Shown in pieces: positions 1 through 10,471 of a DNA stretch of 64,000 nucleotides. Position numbers and translations under genes: made by a program. The notes under the pieces were generated by a model. The model made no database searches. It was not told the origin of the DNA and worked only from the letters and a program-made list of their open reading frames with translations. Origin of the DNA: DATKRB01 sp963794215 (GTDB lineage: Bacteria; Actinomycetota; Acidimicrobiia; Acidimicrobiales; RAAP-2). Every line of letters begins with the position of its first letter. Position 1 is the stretch's first letter. Location of the stretch: contig CAWCCQ010000001.1 of assembly GCA_963794215.1 (NCBI GenBank), positions 310,001 to 374,000 on the forward strand, written 5' to 3'.

Positions 1-300
1 GCCGATCTCGACGGGAGGGTGCCCGGCCAGCGCCGGCGGTCAGTACCGGACCCGTTCGGGGTGTTCGTCGACTACTGCCGGCGAGGCTGGCGGGGGACCC
101 GCATCTGTGGGCGCGTTCGACCGGGTTACCACGCTCGGCTACCGAGGGTCCTATCCGTCGTTTACTCGGTGGCATGCAGCAGCCGCGGGTTGCGGCCAGA
201 CTCCGAGCTCTGCCACCCGGCGGCCAAGCGGCCCGTCGCGGTGATCGATCATCCTCCGGCGCAAGAGGTCCCGTGAGACTGGCTCGAGGTCAACAAGTTC
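1..300 (+). pseudogene. IS21-family transposase (IstA) remnant, off left edge
   Basis: Pieces of an IS21 IstA-like integrase can be read in order but in different frames: DPFGVFVDYCRR (about 48-86), LAGDPHLWA (about 86-115), VTTLGYRGSYPSFTR (about 125-170) and RPVAVIDHPPAQEV (about 228-270), followed by a stop where the family continues with WDW. The phrases GSYPSFTR and VIDHPP are typical of IS21 IstA. No full frame, no IstB helper and no element end are seen, so this is a dead fragment continuing past the left edge. Confidence 0.6.
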
Positions 301-682
301 ACCCGGACAGTCGGCTGGCGGTTCGTATTGTGGGAGGCGGAGACCCCGTTCCTCGCCGTGGCTTGCATCGGCATGACCAACGCTGAGGTTGCAACCCGGA
401 TGCGTCAACAACGCCTGCGTTTGAACAGTGCCAGCTGCAGATCTCATGTCAGCGCCCAAAAGTGATCGATCCGCCCCGCGAGCGGGGGACTGACCGGTAG
501 CGAGTGAAGCGCACGCGCCGTCGCAACAACCCAGGATCGAGGATTCCTCGGCTGTCCTCTTCTAGTTGCTTCGGCTATGGCCCTACCGATGGCGGCGTGG
601 TCCGTCGACGCGAGACGTATCGACCAGAGTCATCGTCTGTCCAGATCACCCCAAGACCCGGTCGAGCTGCCAAGCTAAGAGC
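301..682. other. intergenic stretch, no gene recognised
   Basis: Between the IS21 debris and the YdeI-like gene. Reading frames here have no recognisable protein similarity and no convincing ribosome site. Nothing else was seen. Confidence 0.5.
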
Positions 683-1282
683 ATGGTCGCACCGCTTCCT
701 GAACTCCTTGTCGGCGACGCCTTCGCTTGGCGCGAATGGCTTGACCGGTACCACGCCAACTCGGACGGCGTGTGGCTTCGAATCGCGAAGAAGTCCCGTA
801 CCGAGCCAACCAGCCTCACCTACGACCAGGCGCTCGAAGAAGCCCTTTGCTTCGGCTGGATCGATGGTCAGATCCGTCGAGGTGACGAGACCTCATACCC
901 CCAACGTTTCACGCCACGCCGGACCCGCAGCGTCTGGTCGAACCGCAACACCTCCATTGTCGACCGACTCATCGCCGAGGGTCGGATGCACGCCGCGGGT
1001 CTGGCGGAAGTCGAACGTGCGAAGACAGATGGCCGCTGGGAGGCCGCCTATGACGGCCAGGCTTCCATCGAGGTGCCTGCTGACCTGGTCGCCGCGTTGG
1101 CTTCGGAGCCAAAGGCGCTGGCCATGTTCGAGATTCTCACGAGCCAAAACCGCTACGCGGTCTTGTACCGGATCAATGGCGCAAAGCGGATCGACACGAG
1201 AGTCAGGCGAATCGAGCAGTACGTGGCCATGCTTGCCCGAGGCGAGACGATCTACCCCCAGAGACGATCACTCCCCGACTGA
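683..1282 (+). CDS. YdeI/OmpD-associated family protein
   Basis: A 199-residue cytosolic protein of the YdeI / bacteriocin-protection family, whose biochemical role is not settled. The family signature is clear: FAWREWLDRYH near the N-terminus, then WLRIAKK, LTYDQALEEALCFGWIDGQ (about 48-66), the basic stretch YPQRFTPRR, and the C-terminal half with ALAMFEILTSQNRYAVLYRINGAK. The open frame extends upstream to 566, but the homologous part begins at the ATG at 683, so that start was preferred. It stands alone; the next gene is convergent. The function is not inferable from context. Confidence 0.85.
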   Translation: MVAPLPELLVGDAFAWREWLDRYHANSDGVWLRIAKKSRTEPTSLTYDQALEEALCFGWIDGQIRRGDETSYPQRFTPRRTRSVWSNRNTSIVDRLIAEGRMHAAGLAEVERAKTDGRWEAAYDGQASIEVPADLVAALASEPKALAMFEILTSQNRYAVLYRINGAKRIDTRVRRIEQYVAMLARGETIYPQRRSLPD

Positions 1283-1387
1283 CCTTGGCGCCGCCATGAG
1301 GCGGTGCCGTCTGCACTGTCGCAAATTCTTCAAGACCAAAGATCCCTGCGACATCAAATACATACGGCGAGCCCTAGCATGAAGAAC

Positions 1388-3279
1388 TCAGCTTGCGCCC
1401 ACGAGCTGCCGTGCGGAGGCCGCGATGTGGTCGGCGTCTATGCCGGCCCACGCCATGAGCTCCGCGCCGGTGCCCGATCCCGGCATGCCACGCACCGCGA
1501 GGTGGGCGACCTGAAGGTTCGACTGCCCTTTCCCGAGAAGGCTCGCGATCACGGCCGAGCCCAGGCCACCCTCGGGGTGATGGTCCTCGGCTACGACGAC
1601 ACGTCCCGAGGTGGCCGCCGCAGCCTCGGCCAACGTCGCGTCGTCGACCGGCTTGACCGAGTAACAGTCGATGACTCGTGCGCCGATCCCGTCGGTCGCG
1701 AGCTGGTCTGCGGCCGCGAGGCAGGCAGTGCAGGGTCACGCCAGCGCCGATCAGCGTTACGTCGTCTCCTCCCGAGGAGCGAAGCACCTTGGAACCGCCC
1801 ACCTCGAAGGCTTCACCCGGCTCGTAGAGGACGGGGTACGCCCCGCGTGTGGTGCGGAGGTAGCTGATGCCCTGCGTACGTGACATCTGCTCGACGAGCG
1901 CTGCGGTGCTCGTGGCGTCGCTCGGGTACAGAACGGTGGACCCGTGGACCGAGCGCATCATGGCGAGGTCCTCGAGCCCCATCTGAGATGGGCCGTCGGC
2001 GCCGATCTCGACCCCGCAGTGCGAGCCCGACAGACCCAGATCGACACCCGAGATGGCGGCCATGCGTATGAAGTCGAAGGCACGCGTGAAGAACGCCGCG
2101 AACGTCGAGGCGAAGGTCGTGTACCCCCGAACGCTCAGGCCCGTGGCTGCGGCGACGAGCTGCTGCTCTGCGATGAACATCTCGAAGTAGCGGTCCGGGA
2201 ATCGGCGGGCGAATTCGTCGGCGTAGGTCGAGTTGCTGACTTCGCCGTCGAGCACGACCACCCGTGGATTGCTCGTGCCCAGCGCCACGAGCGCGTCGCC
2301 ATAGGCCTTGCGGGTGGCCACGGGTTCGCCAACGGTGTACTTGGGAAGCTCCACCGGTGGCTCGACTCCCGCGAGAGGGCTCGGCTCGTCGCTCACCTTC
2401 TCGGGCAGCGGGCCGCGAATCACCAGATGGCGTTCGCCGCCGAGCTCCTCGATCGCGCGCGCCGCCATGTCCGGTGGAAACGGCTTTCCGTGCCAGCCAT
2501 TTTGGTTCTCTACCTCGGAGAAGCCCTTGCCCTTGATGGTCCTGGCGATGATGACCGTGGGCCGGTCGCCCTCCATGTCCTGGGCAGCCGACAACGCGCC
2601 GTCGATCGCCGCGAGGTCATGGCCGTCGATCACCAGAGCGTGCGCCCCGAACGCCTCAAAGCGTCGCTCGTAGCGGTCGAGATCCCACTCGAGCTCCGTC
2701 GGGCCGCGCTGGCCTAGCCGGTTGATGTCGGCCAGCACGATGAGGTTCGACAATTGGTAATAGGACGCCTTGTCGATCGCCTCCCAGATCGAGCCCTCGG
2801 CGAGCTCACTGTCGCCGCACAGGACCCAGACTCGGAACGGCAGCCGCTCGAGATACCTGCCCGAAAGAGCGATCCCCACGCCATCGGGCAGTCCTTGACC
2901 GAGCGAGCCGGTGGCGACGTCGACCCAGGGCAGGATCGGTGTTGGATGCCCTTCGAGTCGCTGCCCGAACCGCCGGTAGCCGGTCATCAGCTCCTCGTCG
3001 CTCACGACGCCGGCCGCCTTGAACACGGAGTAAAGCAGGGGCGAGGCGTGACCCTTGGAGAACACCAGATGGTCGTTGGCGCGCGAATGGGGATCGTCCC
3101 AGTCGTAGCGCAGGTGACGCGCCATCGAGCACCGCCATCAGGTCAGCCGCAGACATGCTGGAAGTGGGGTGGCCCGATCCGGCACTCGTCGACGATCGGA
3201 TCGAGTCGACGCGCAGCTGCGCTGCGAGCTCTGCAACGGTGTCGAGGTCGGTCACCTGGGTCGCGGTGTTGGCGGTCAT
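1388..3279 (-). pseudogene. transketolase, two frameshifts
   Basis: Thiamine-diphosphate transketolase of the pentose phosphate pathway, about 630 residues when rebuilt from three frames. The N-terminus (start ATG at 3279, AAGGAG site 7 bases upstream) reads QLRVDSIRSSTSAGSGHPTSS and shifts frame at about 3126, where one extra base precedes ATGGCGCGTCACC. The middle carries FSKGHASPLLYSVF, the cofactor motif LCGDSELAEGS and the C-terminal-half motif TFAAFFTRAFD. A second net +1 shift at about 1730 moves to the frame LAAADQLATDG ... EDHHPEGGLGSAV ... ending at 1388. Both breaks are single-base, so sequence error is as likely as true decay. Neighbours give no operon partner. Confidence 0.88.
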
Positions 3280-4061
3280 GGCAGCTCCTTGAGAGGCTCC
3301 TTTTGCCCTACCCCAAGTCGCCGTGATCCTCCCCTAGCCGTGCGGCCAGCTCATATCGCAGGTACGGGCTACCGGGCGTCGTGCGCTCTGGCGGTGATCG
3401 CGGCCTCCACGACGATGTGTGCGTATCCGGTTCTGGCCGCAGATCGACAGCAGTCGCCGACGTAGAACTCGGGGAATTCCGGCGCCTGGTTCGTTCCGCA
3501 CCTTCGGCGGCCGGTCACTGGCCCCTTCCCTACGGCCCTTCCCCAAAGGGCACGCCGAGCCTCAACCGCAGGTGGGCCAACTCTTTCGCACTGGCCCCGA
3601 CCTGCATTCTTATTGGTGGCGGGGGGTTCAGTTGGATCGATGGCGGCCGGGGACCTCGGCGAGCGCGAAGGCACTGGTACCAGTGACAATCTTCGGGTCG
3701 GGTCCCCGAAGGTCGCTGCGAAGACGGCTGAGCCACCGACCGACAACCCTCGCCGCTCGCCCGTGATGGCAAACTCACCCCGTCACGCAAAGGAGTGAAC
3801 GCCAGGGGCTCAACGTGCTCAGCGTCGGCCGCTCCGCGGCCTCCGACACTGGGGCGTACGAAAACTCCAGACTGCGCGCACGAAATCGGCGGAATCCGCA
3901 CTCAACTCGCACCGGGCACCCTCTGAGCCGTCGAGGCCCCTCGCTCCGGGTGGACGGTACCGCGAGTTTTTCGGCCGATCTGTCGATCTGGGCGTCTGCC
4001 GTTCGACACAAAGGCAGTGTGTGGCGACAAGGCTGCACCAAGGAGAAAGCGAGCAACAACC
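3280..4061. other. intergenic stretch, no gene recognised
   Basis: A 780-base gap between the divergent transketolase start and the YCII gene. Several overlapping frames are open on both strands, but none shows a recognisable family, consistent codon use or a ribosome site. Promoters for both divergent units must lie here; none was identified confidently. Confidence 0.5.
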
Positions 4062-4400
4062 ATGCGGTTCCTCGGATACACCCTGGCCGACGAGTCGGCC
4101 CCCCAGCCCCCGTCCAGCCCGGAGCTATACGAGAAGATGGGCCGATTCGTCGAGGAGACGGTCAAGGCCGGTGTCATCGTCGCCACGGGCGGCATCGCCC
4201 CCACATCCGAAGGCGTGAAGATCACGCTGACCGACGGCGACTACAGGGTCGTCGACGGCCCTTTCACCGAGGCGAAGGAGCTGGTCGGCGGCTGGGCGCT
4301 CATGGAGTGTCGCGACCTCCCCGAGGCGGTCGAGTGGAACAAGCGCTTCCTGGGCGTGCTGGGCGGCGGCGAGGTGCGGGTACGTCCCGTCTCCGGTTAG
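4062..4400 (+). CDS. YCII-domain (DGPF) protein
   Basis: A 112-residue single-domain YCII-related protein. Visible features are the N-terminal strand MRFLGYTLAD, the segment GVIVATGGIAPTSEG, the diagnostic DGPF at residues 65-68, and EAKELVGGWALMECRDLPEAVEW, typical of the DGPF subgroup. The ATG at 4062 is followed at once by the conserved strand; an AGGAG lies at 4041-4045, rather far upstream. The gene directly precedes an ECF sigma factor with an 18-base gap, the pairing known for the ECF42 group, where YCII genes are sigma-linked. The enzymatic role of the domain in this pair is unknown. Confidence 0.88.
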   Translation: MRFLGYTLADESAPQPPSSPELYEKMGRFVEETVKAGVIVATGGIAPTSEGVKITLTDGDYRVVDGPFTEAKELVGGWALMECRDLPEAVEWNKRFLGVLGGGEVRVRPVSG

Positions 4401-4418
4401 CCCTGGTTGAATCGTGGC

Positions 4419-5678
4419 GTGGCGGCCACCGATTCAATCACCGCCATTGAAACGGTCTTCCGGATCGAGTTTGCCCGGTTGGTCGCCGGGCTGGCCCGGT
4501 ATGTCGGTGACGTTCGCCTGGCCGAGGAGCTGGCCCAGGATGCCCTAGTCAACGCCCTTCAGCAGTGGCCCGAGGAAGGGACTCCCGGCAACCCGGGCGC
4601 CTGGTTGATGGCGGTTGGCAAACACAAGGCCATCGACCACTTTCGGCGCAACGCCAACCTGGCCCGCAAGTACGCCCAGATCGGGCGGGAACTCGAGGGA
4701 GCGGACCAGCCGGTTGAGGCGGACCCCGACGCGATCGAGGACGATCGGCTGCAACTGATCTTCGTGGCCTGCCATCCGGTACTCCCGGTCCCGGCACGGG
4801 TGGCCATGACGTTGAGGTTGTTGGGTGGTCTCACGACTGCCGAGATCGCCCGCGCCTATCTGCAGACCGAAGCGACCCTCGCCCAGCGCATCGTGCGAGC
4901 CAAACAGACGATCGCCAAGGCTCAGGTGCCCTTCGACGTGCCGATTGGCGAGGATCGCGCCCGGCGGCTCGGGTCCGTGCTCGAGGTCATCTACCTCATC
5001 TACAACGAGGGCTATTCGGCCACAGACGGCGACGACTGGCTCCGACCCGAGCTGTGTACCGAGGCGTTGCGCCTCGGCCGAGTACTCGCTGGACTGGCGC
5101 CCGACGAGCCCGAGGTACACGGGCTGGTGGCGTTGATGGAGATCCAGTCGTCGCGGCTGTCGGCCCGGGTCGGGCCTTCCGGAGAACCGGTACTCCTGCT
5201 CGACCAGGACCGGCGCAAGTGGGACCGGCTGCTCATCGGCCGGGGTTTCGCCTCGTTGAACCGGGCGGCGGAGCTGACGTCGTCGCCCCGGCCCTATGTG
5301 CTGCAGGCCGAGATTGCCGCCTGTCACGCCAAGGCTTTCCGGGCGGAGGAAACCGACTGGGTGGTGGTAGCGGAGCTGTATCGCCTCCTGGCCGAGCTGA
5401 CCCCATCCCCAATCGTTGAGCTCAACCGGGCGGTGGCATTAGCCATGGCCTACGGTCCGGCCGTCGGGCTGGACCTGGTCGACCAACTTAGCGCCACCGG
5501 CGTGTTGGACCGCTATCAGTTGCTCTACAACGTTCGGGGCGATCTGCTCGACAAGCTGGGCCGCCACGCCGAGGCACGCGACGAGTTCGAGCGGTCCGCC
5601 GCCCTGGCGGGCAACGAGGCCTTGCGGCGGCTCTCAGCGCACCGGGCTCAGGCCAGCGCCGAGTCGGCGGCTCTATGA
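4419..5678 (+). CDS. ECF42-type RNA polymerase sigma factor with C-terminal extension
   Basis: A 419-residue sigma-70 family factor. Sigma region 2 lies at about 10-85 (RLAEELAQDALVNALQQWP, GNPGAWLMAVGKHKAIDHFRR) and region 4 at about 120-175 (MTLRLLGGLTTAEIARAYL, then QRIVRAKQ). A long C-terminal extension of roughly 230 residues follows, with EGYSAT, LIYNEGY and VELNRAVALAMA, as in ECF42 factors, where a TPR-like tail replaces a separate anti-sigma factor. No anti-sigma gene is adjacent and the upstream YCII gene fits the ECF42 context. GTG at 4419 was chosen because it aligns with the usual family N-terminus; TTG at 4407 is an alternative. Confidence 0.88.
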   Translation: MAATDSITAIETVFRIEFARLVAGLARYVGDVRLAEELAQDALVNALQQWPEEGTPGNPGAWLMAVGKHKAIDHFRRNANLARKYAQIGRELEGADQPVEADPDAIEDDRLQLIFVACHPVLPVPARVAMTLRLLGGLTTAEIARAYLQTEATLAQRIVRAKQTIAKAQVPFDVPIGEDRARRLGSVLEVIYLIYNEGYSATDGDDWLRPELCTEALRLGRVLAGLAPDEPEVHGLVALMEIQSSRLSARVGPSGEPVLLLDQDRRKWDRLLIGRGFASLNRAAELTSSPRPYVLQAEIAACHAKAFRAEETDWVVVAELYRLLAELTPSPIVELNRAVALAMAYGPAVGLDLVDQLSATGVLDRYQLLYNVRGDLLDKLGRHAEARDEFERSAALAGNEALRRLSAHRAQASAESAAL

Positions 5679-6004
5679 CAAAGTCCCTGGGGACAACTGT
5701 GGGCCTAGCGGGACGCCGACGGGGTATCGGCGCACAGGCTGCACGGGCCGCGCCAGGCGGCATTGGACAATGTGCGCGAAGCCGAGAAACCCCGATCAGC
5801 GACTCGTCTGTGCCTTATGCACGAGACGCGCCGACCAGCGCTTCTCGGGTCCTCGCGGTGGTGCCAGCACGATGATCGGTACAAGGGCTGACCCCCTTGG
5901 GTCGAAACCAGCTCAGAGGCAGACTGGGGAGAGACGCCCCACAATACGGCTCATCGGAGGGATCACCCCGGAATGAACCAGCTAGGACTTGGTGGCCGCC
6001 CATC
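5679..6004. other. intergenic stretch, no gene recognised
   Basis: Gap between the sigma factor and the permease. The short frame beginning ATGACAAAGTCC overlaps the sigma-factor stop but has no family similarity and was not called. Confidence 0.45.
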
Positions 6005-8527
6005 GTGAGCGGCGCGGTCATCAGTGTGGCCTGGTATCGGCTCCGGGGTACCTTCGGTCGTCGGTGGGGCGGCTACCTGTCGATCGTCGTACTCGTGGGT
6101 TTACTGGGCGGGCTGGCGATGGGCGCAGTGGCCGGGGCTCGGCGGACCCAGTCCTCCTATCCGGTCCTCCTGACGAGTACCAATCCTTCGGATATCGACG
6201 TGGCTACTGCAGTCGACAATCCCGCAATTGGGAACGGAGAGGGCTACAACGCCACCATTGCAGAAGAGATCGCGAAGCTGCCTCATGTGAAGGCGGTGGC
6301 CAGCGCCCCCGGCCTTGACATCGAGCCGCTCAAGCCCGACGGTGCCCCCGTCAATAACTCCTACCTTCCGGTGGCCGCCGGCAACGGCGGAGGAAGCGTC
6401 GGGGGCGAGGGGTTCAGCATGGATCGCCTCGTCATTACCCAAGGCAGAACGGCCAACCCGGCTCGGGCCGACGAGTTCGTCACGCTGCCAGCCACTGCCA
6501 GCGCCTTCGGGTTCCACGTGGGTGAGGTGATCCCGATGGGCATCTAAACCAACGCCCAGACTCACCTCCCTGGGTTCGGCACTCGAGCGGTCAAACCGTA
6601 TCGACTCGTGCTGATGAAACTGGTCGGCCTCGGCGTGCCGCCAACCACGGTCGTGCGAGACGACGTCGATGTCGTCACCGAGATGGGCTACTTCACGCCG
6701 AAGCTCACGGACCAGTTCCTCGGGTGCTGTGTGAACTTCACCAATACCGCCATTCAGGTGCAGAACCCGAGCGACATTGGCTCCGTGGAGGCCGCCATCG
6801 CTCGCGCCGCCCCAAAGGGGGGCCCGGCGACGTTTGCTGCAGCGGCCATCGACAGCGTCGCCAAGGCGGAGCGGGCCATCAAGCCCCAATCAATCGCGCT
6901 GGGGGTGTTCGGCGGCATCGCCGGGCTGGCAACACTCTTGATCGTCGGCCAACTCATTGGCCGCCAGCTACGGCTGCGCGCCGCTGAGCTGGACGTGCTT
7001 CGAGCGTTAGGGGCGGGCCCGGTCATGACGGCCGCCGACGGGCTCATCGGTATCCTGGGGGCGCTGACGCTCGGGGCGCTGGTGGCCGTGGTCGTGGCGA
7101 TCCTGCTTTCACCGCTTGCTCCCCTGGGCCCTGTGCGCCCGGTCTATCCCACGCCTGGCCTCGCATTCGACTCGACGGTGCTCGGTGTGGGGTTCGCGGC
7201 GCTCGTTGTCAGCCTCGGGGCGGTTGCTCTAGCACTCTCGTATCGCAATGACCCCCAGCGGCTCGCCCGAAGCGAGCGGTTCACTTCCGGACGACCCTCG
7301 GCCGCGTCGAGAGTGACGACCGCGCTGGCGCTTCCGGCCCCGGCGACGACCGGTGTGCGATTCGCGCTCGAACCGGGCCACGGGCGCGCTACCGCGCCCG
7401 TGCGTTCAGCGATCTTCGGCGCCGCGCTGGCCTCCATCGTCGTTATCGCCACTGTGACCTTCGGCGCCAGCCTCGACCATCTCGTCTCTACCCCGGCCCT
7501 GTACGGCTGGAACTGGAGCTACGCGTTATCCGGGGGCGCGGGTGGGGGTGGGGGCGACATCCCTGCCCGACAGGCCACTGCCCTGCTCCAGCACGACCGA
7601 TATCTGAGCGCATGGTCGGGCGCAGACTTCGCCGAGCTGGAGATCGACGGTCAGCCAGTACCGACCTTGGGTATGAACTCGGGGGCCAGGGTCCAACCAC
7701 CAATTCTGGTTGGACACAATCTGGAGTCTTCAGGAGAGATCGTCCTGGGCGCCCTCACCCTGGACCAACTACACAAGCACCTTGGGGATATGGTGACGGT
7801 GAGCAGCGGCACCGGCCCGCCCCACCGGCTCCAAATCGTCGGGCTGGCCACGATGCCCACCATGGGCAACAGCGGTGACGAGCATCTCGAAATGGGGTCT
7901 GGCGCACTGTTGGCTTCTACGTTGATCCCTGCGGCCCTGCAGAATCTCTTCAACGACCCTGAGGCCGGACCCAACGCGTATTTCGTCGACGTGCGAAGCG
8001 GCGTCAATCCTGTGGCGGCCCGTCGATCGCTGGAGCGCATGACGACCCCCTTGTCCAACAACTTCAACTTCGGCGAGGTCCTCCAGTCCGTGCTCCGCCC
8101 AGCCGAGATCGTGAACTATCGATCAATGGGCACCATGCCGGCCATCCTCGGGGGGCTACTCGGGGCCGCGGCCGTGGTCGCATTGGGCCTCACCCTGCTT
8201 GCGTCGGTGCGGCGACGGCGCCGCGAGCTTGCGCTGTTGAAGGCCTTTGGTTTCACGCGATCACAATTGTTAGCTACGGTCGCCTGGCAGTCAAACGTGG
8301 CGGTAGCTATCGGCACCATCGTGGGCATACCTCTCGGCGTTGTCGTTGGCCGGACGCTTTGGGACACGTTCGCGCACGTGATCAACGCGGTCCCTGCAAC
8401 CAGCGTGCCCGCTCTGACGATTGTCCTTGTCGTCGCCGGCGCGCTGGTGCTGGCCAACCTTGTCGACGCCGTGCCTGGGAGGATCGCGACGCGTACACCA
8501 ACGGCGCTGCTGCTTCGGGGGGAGTGA
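6005..8527 (+). pseudogene. FtsX/MacB-like ABC permease with in-frame TAA
   Basis: An ABC-type permease of the FtsX-like family, about 840 codons, broken by one TAA at 6545-6547. The frame is the same on both sides, so this is a nonsense change (probably from a Tyr codon), not an indel. The N-terminal membrane segment (YLSIVVLVGLLGGLAMGAVAGARR) is followed by an extracellular domain, two groups of membrane helices (IALGVFGGIAGLATLLIVGQL onwards, and AILGGLLGAAAVVALGLTLLA near the end) and the FtsX-type phrase RRRELALLKAFGFTRSQLLA. GTG at 6005 matches the paralogue at 31252. No ATPase gene is next to it. An internal ATG at 6617 could restart a shortened product. Confidence 0.82.
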
Positions 8528-8699
8528 TCGAACGCCGCGGATTGATCTAACGCCGTGCCCTCGAAGTCACTTCAAGGAGCGTGAGAATCATGCCCGCATC
8601 ATCTTCCATGCTGGCTCAGGTTCATGGGGTAAGGGCTGCCAAGGGCGATCACGGCGTCGAGTATTGCTTGGCGCTGTGGGTCCATCAGTACCTTGTGGG

Positions 8700-9047
8700 A
8701 TGCTACGGGCCCAAAGAGGAGGCGCCCGCGTCGCCGAGGGCATTCTCGACGCGGCGGGGTTCTTCGAAGGCCGCCTTCCCGGGGCGTTCGGTGGGTATTC
8801 GCGGGAGATGACCCGGTATCCGGTGCAGTATCCCACGGCGTGCAGCCCCCAGGCTTGGGCCACCGGTGGGCCACTATTGCTGCTCAGCATCATGCTGGGG
8901 CTGGAACCAGTTGGGGAGCACCTCGTCGTGGATCCCGCTCTGCCGCTCAGCGTCGGCCGGCTCGAAGTGCTCGACATCCCCGGACATTGGGGCCACATCG
9001 ACGCCTTCGGGCGGGCTCGGGTGGACACCGCTCGGTCTCGAAGGTAG
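8700..9047 (+). pseudogene. C-terminal fragment of glycogen debranching enzyme (amylo-alpha-1,6-glucosidase)
   Basis: Only the last ~110 residues of an amylo-alpha-1,6-glucosidase-like protein are present. The tail reads RVAEGILDAAGFF, RLPGAFGGYSR, PVQYPTACSPQAWATGGPLLLL and GLEPVGEHLVVDPALP, the strongly conserved end of the actinobacterial family. Upstream of about 8715 the similarity stops abruptly, with no catalytic domain, so the gene is truncated at its 5' side. Probably left by a deletion or rearrangement; not expected to be functional. Confidence 0.72.
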
Positions 9048-9376
9048 GTCTGAGTATTGGGCTTGTAGGTAGTCAACTTGCTGCTCGTCGTGCTTCTCCA
9101 GACTTTGAGAAGGCCTCCGAGGCTCGTCGGGGAAGACCCCACCCCTGCCCCTCTGCACATACCCCACCCGCGCTCCCAGCCGTGCTCGCTCCCGCAGCTG
9201 TTGGGGACCGGTCACTGGGTGGACCGTCGGGATCGACGCTGAGGTCCCAGGGTCCGACGTCGGTGCTCCGCCTCGTTGTGCCCTGTTACGCCCTCGTATG
9301 GGCATGCCGTGGGAACGAAGTTCTACAAACATAGGGAATCGCCGGGACCAGATCTGGCCTCGGTACGCTCGTCGGT
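9048..9376. other. intergenic stretch, no gene recognised
   Basis: About 330 bases between the debranching-enzyme tail and the BrkB-like gene. It presumably holds the promoter of the latter; no clear box or hairpin was found. Confidence 0.45.
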
Positions 9377-10471
9377 ATGACTGTCCCGGAGCATCCGCCG
9401 ACTCGTTCGCCAGGACCAAATGTGGATGCCCCCACAAGGGTGGTCGCTAAGAACCGACCTGGCCGCTTGGAGGCAGCCGTTCGCCGGTCGGACAGGTTCC
9501 AGCAGAAACACGGTCTTTTCGGATTTCCCTTCGCGGTCCTGCAGAAGTTCGGCAACGACCAGGCAGGCGGCAACGCGGCGCTCATCGCGTACTACGGCCT
9601 CTTTTCCTTGTTCCCGCTTCTCATGCTGTTTACCACCATCCTCGGTTATGTCCTGCACGACAATGACCAGCTTCGCAAGGATCTCGTCGACAGCGCTCTC
9701 GGGAGCTTCCCCATCATCGGTCCTCAGTTGCAGTCGCAAATCCACTCTCTAACCGGGAGCGTCTTCGCCGTCGTCATCGGTAGTCTGCTCCTTCTCTACG
9801 GTGCCATTGGTCTTGGACTGGCGACCCAGAGTGCGATGAACAAGGTGTGGAACATCCCCTACGTGCACTGGCCGTCCCTCCCCATGCGCTATCTCCGAGG
9901 TCTTGTCGTGCTCGTTCTGCTCGCCGTCTCCACGATCGGATTGACGGTGCTCACCGGGTTCGCGACCCTGGTGTCACACGACGAGGTTTCGAGAGCGCTC
10001 TTGCTGGGCGGCTCCCTCGCCTTGAACTTCGGGCTCGTCCTTGTCGCCTTCATGGTCATGACCGCCGTGAAGTTCACGTTGCGTGATGTCGTCCTCGGTG
10101 CGGTTCTGGCCACGGTATTCTGGCAGACCCTCCAACTCGTCGGGACCTGGTACGTCGGTCGGGAGCTCCAACACACGACGGAGACGTACGGCTTCTTCGG
10201 TATCGTCCTCGTTCTGTTGGCCTGGATCTACCTGGGGGCCCAGTTCTTCCTACTCGCCGCCGAGATCAACATGGTCAAGCGCTACCGCCTTTGGCCGAGA
10301 TCCGTGACCCAGCCACCGCTCACCGTCGCCGACAGAGCCGTCTTCGAGCGCCTGGCGCACATGGAGGTCCGCCGGCCTGAGGTCGAGGTCCAGATCAAGT
10401 TCAAGCCCGAGGCGGATTACGACCCGTTGCAACCGTCACCGGTTCCGGTGGAGGGAGACACTGGGCACTGA
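9377..10471 (+). CDS. YihY/virulence factor BrkB family membrane protein
   Basis: A 364-residue inner-membrane protein of the YihY/BrkB family (formerly mis-annotated as RNase BN); the transport or structural role is unsettled. Typical elements are FGNDQAGGNAALIAYYGLFSLFPLLMLF (about 58-85), a second hydrophobic segment FAVVIGSLLLLYGAIGLG, AMNKVWNIPY, and later helices LRGLVVLVLLAVSTIGL, FGLVLVAFMVMTAVKF and GFFGIVLVLLAWIYLGAQFFLLAAEIN. About six membrane helices are predicted by eye. Length and order match the family and no break is seen. The acidic C-terminal tail (about 320-364) is cytosolic in appearance. Monocistronic. Confidence 0.9.
   Translation: MTVPEHPPTRSPGPNVDAPTRVVAKNRPGRLEAAVRRSDRFQQKHGLFGFPFAVLQKFGNDQAGGNAALIAYYGLFSLFPLLMLFTTILGYVLHDNDQLRKDLVDSALGSFPIIGPQLQSQIHSLTGSVFAVVIGSLLLLYGAIGLGLATQSAMNKVWNIPYVHWPSLPMRYLRGLVVLVLLAVSTIGLTVLTGFATLVSHDEVSRALLLGGSLALNFGLVLVAFMVMTAVKFTLRDVVLGAVLATVFWQTLQLVGTWYVGRELQHTTETYGFFGIVLVLLAWIYLGAQFFLLAAEINMVKRYRLWPRSVTQPPLTVADRAVFERLAHMEVRRPEVEVQIKFKPEADYDPLQPSPVPVEGDTGH

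Noticed and set aside
504..1382. 292-codon plus-strand frame overlapping the YdeI-like gene
   Set aside because: Wrong frame; the overlapping frame carries the full YdeI family pattern.
2754..3326. Long plus-strand frames antisense to the transketolase (also 1944-2717)
   Set aside because: High-GC shadow frames; the minus strand carries clear enzyme motifs and codon pattern.
4545..5327. 260-codon minus-strand frame antisense to the sigma factor
   Set aside because: Shadow of the sigma-factor gene, no family similarity.
5675..5875. Short frame overlapping the sigma-factor stop
   Set aside because: No ribosome site, no similarity, Arg/Ala-rich composition typical of random high-GC frames.
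6101..6889. 262-codon minus-strand frame over the broken permease
   Set aside because: Shadow; it spans the TAA site only because it is in another frame.
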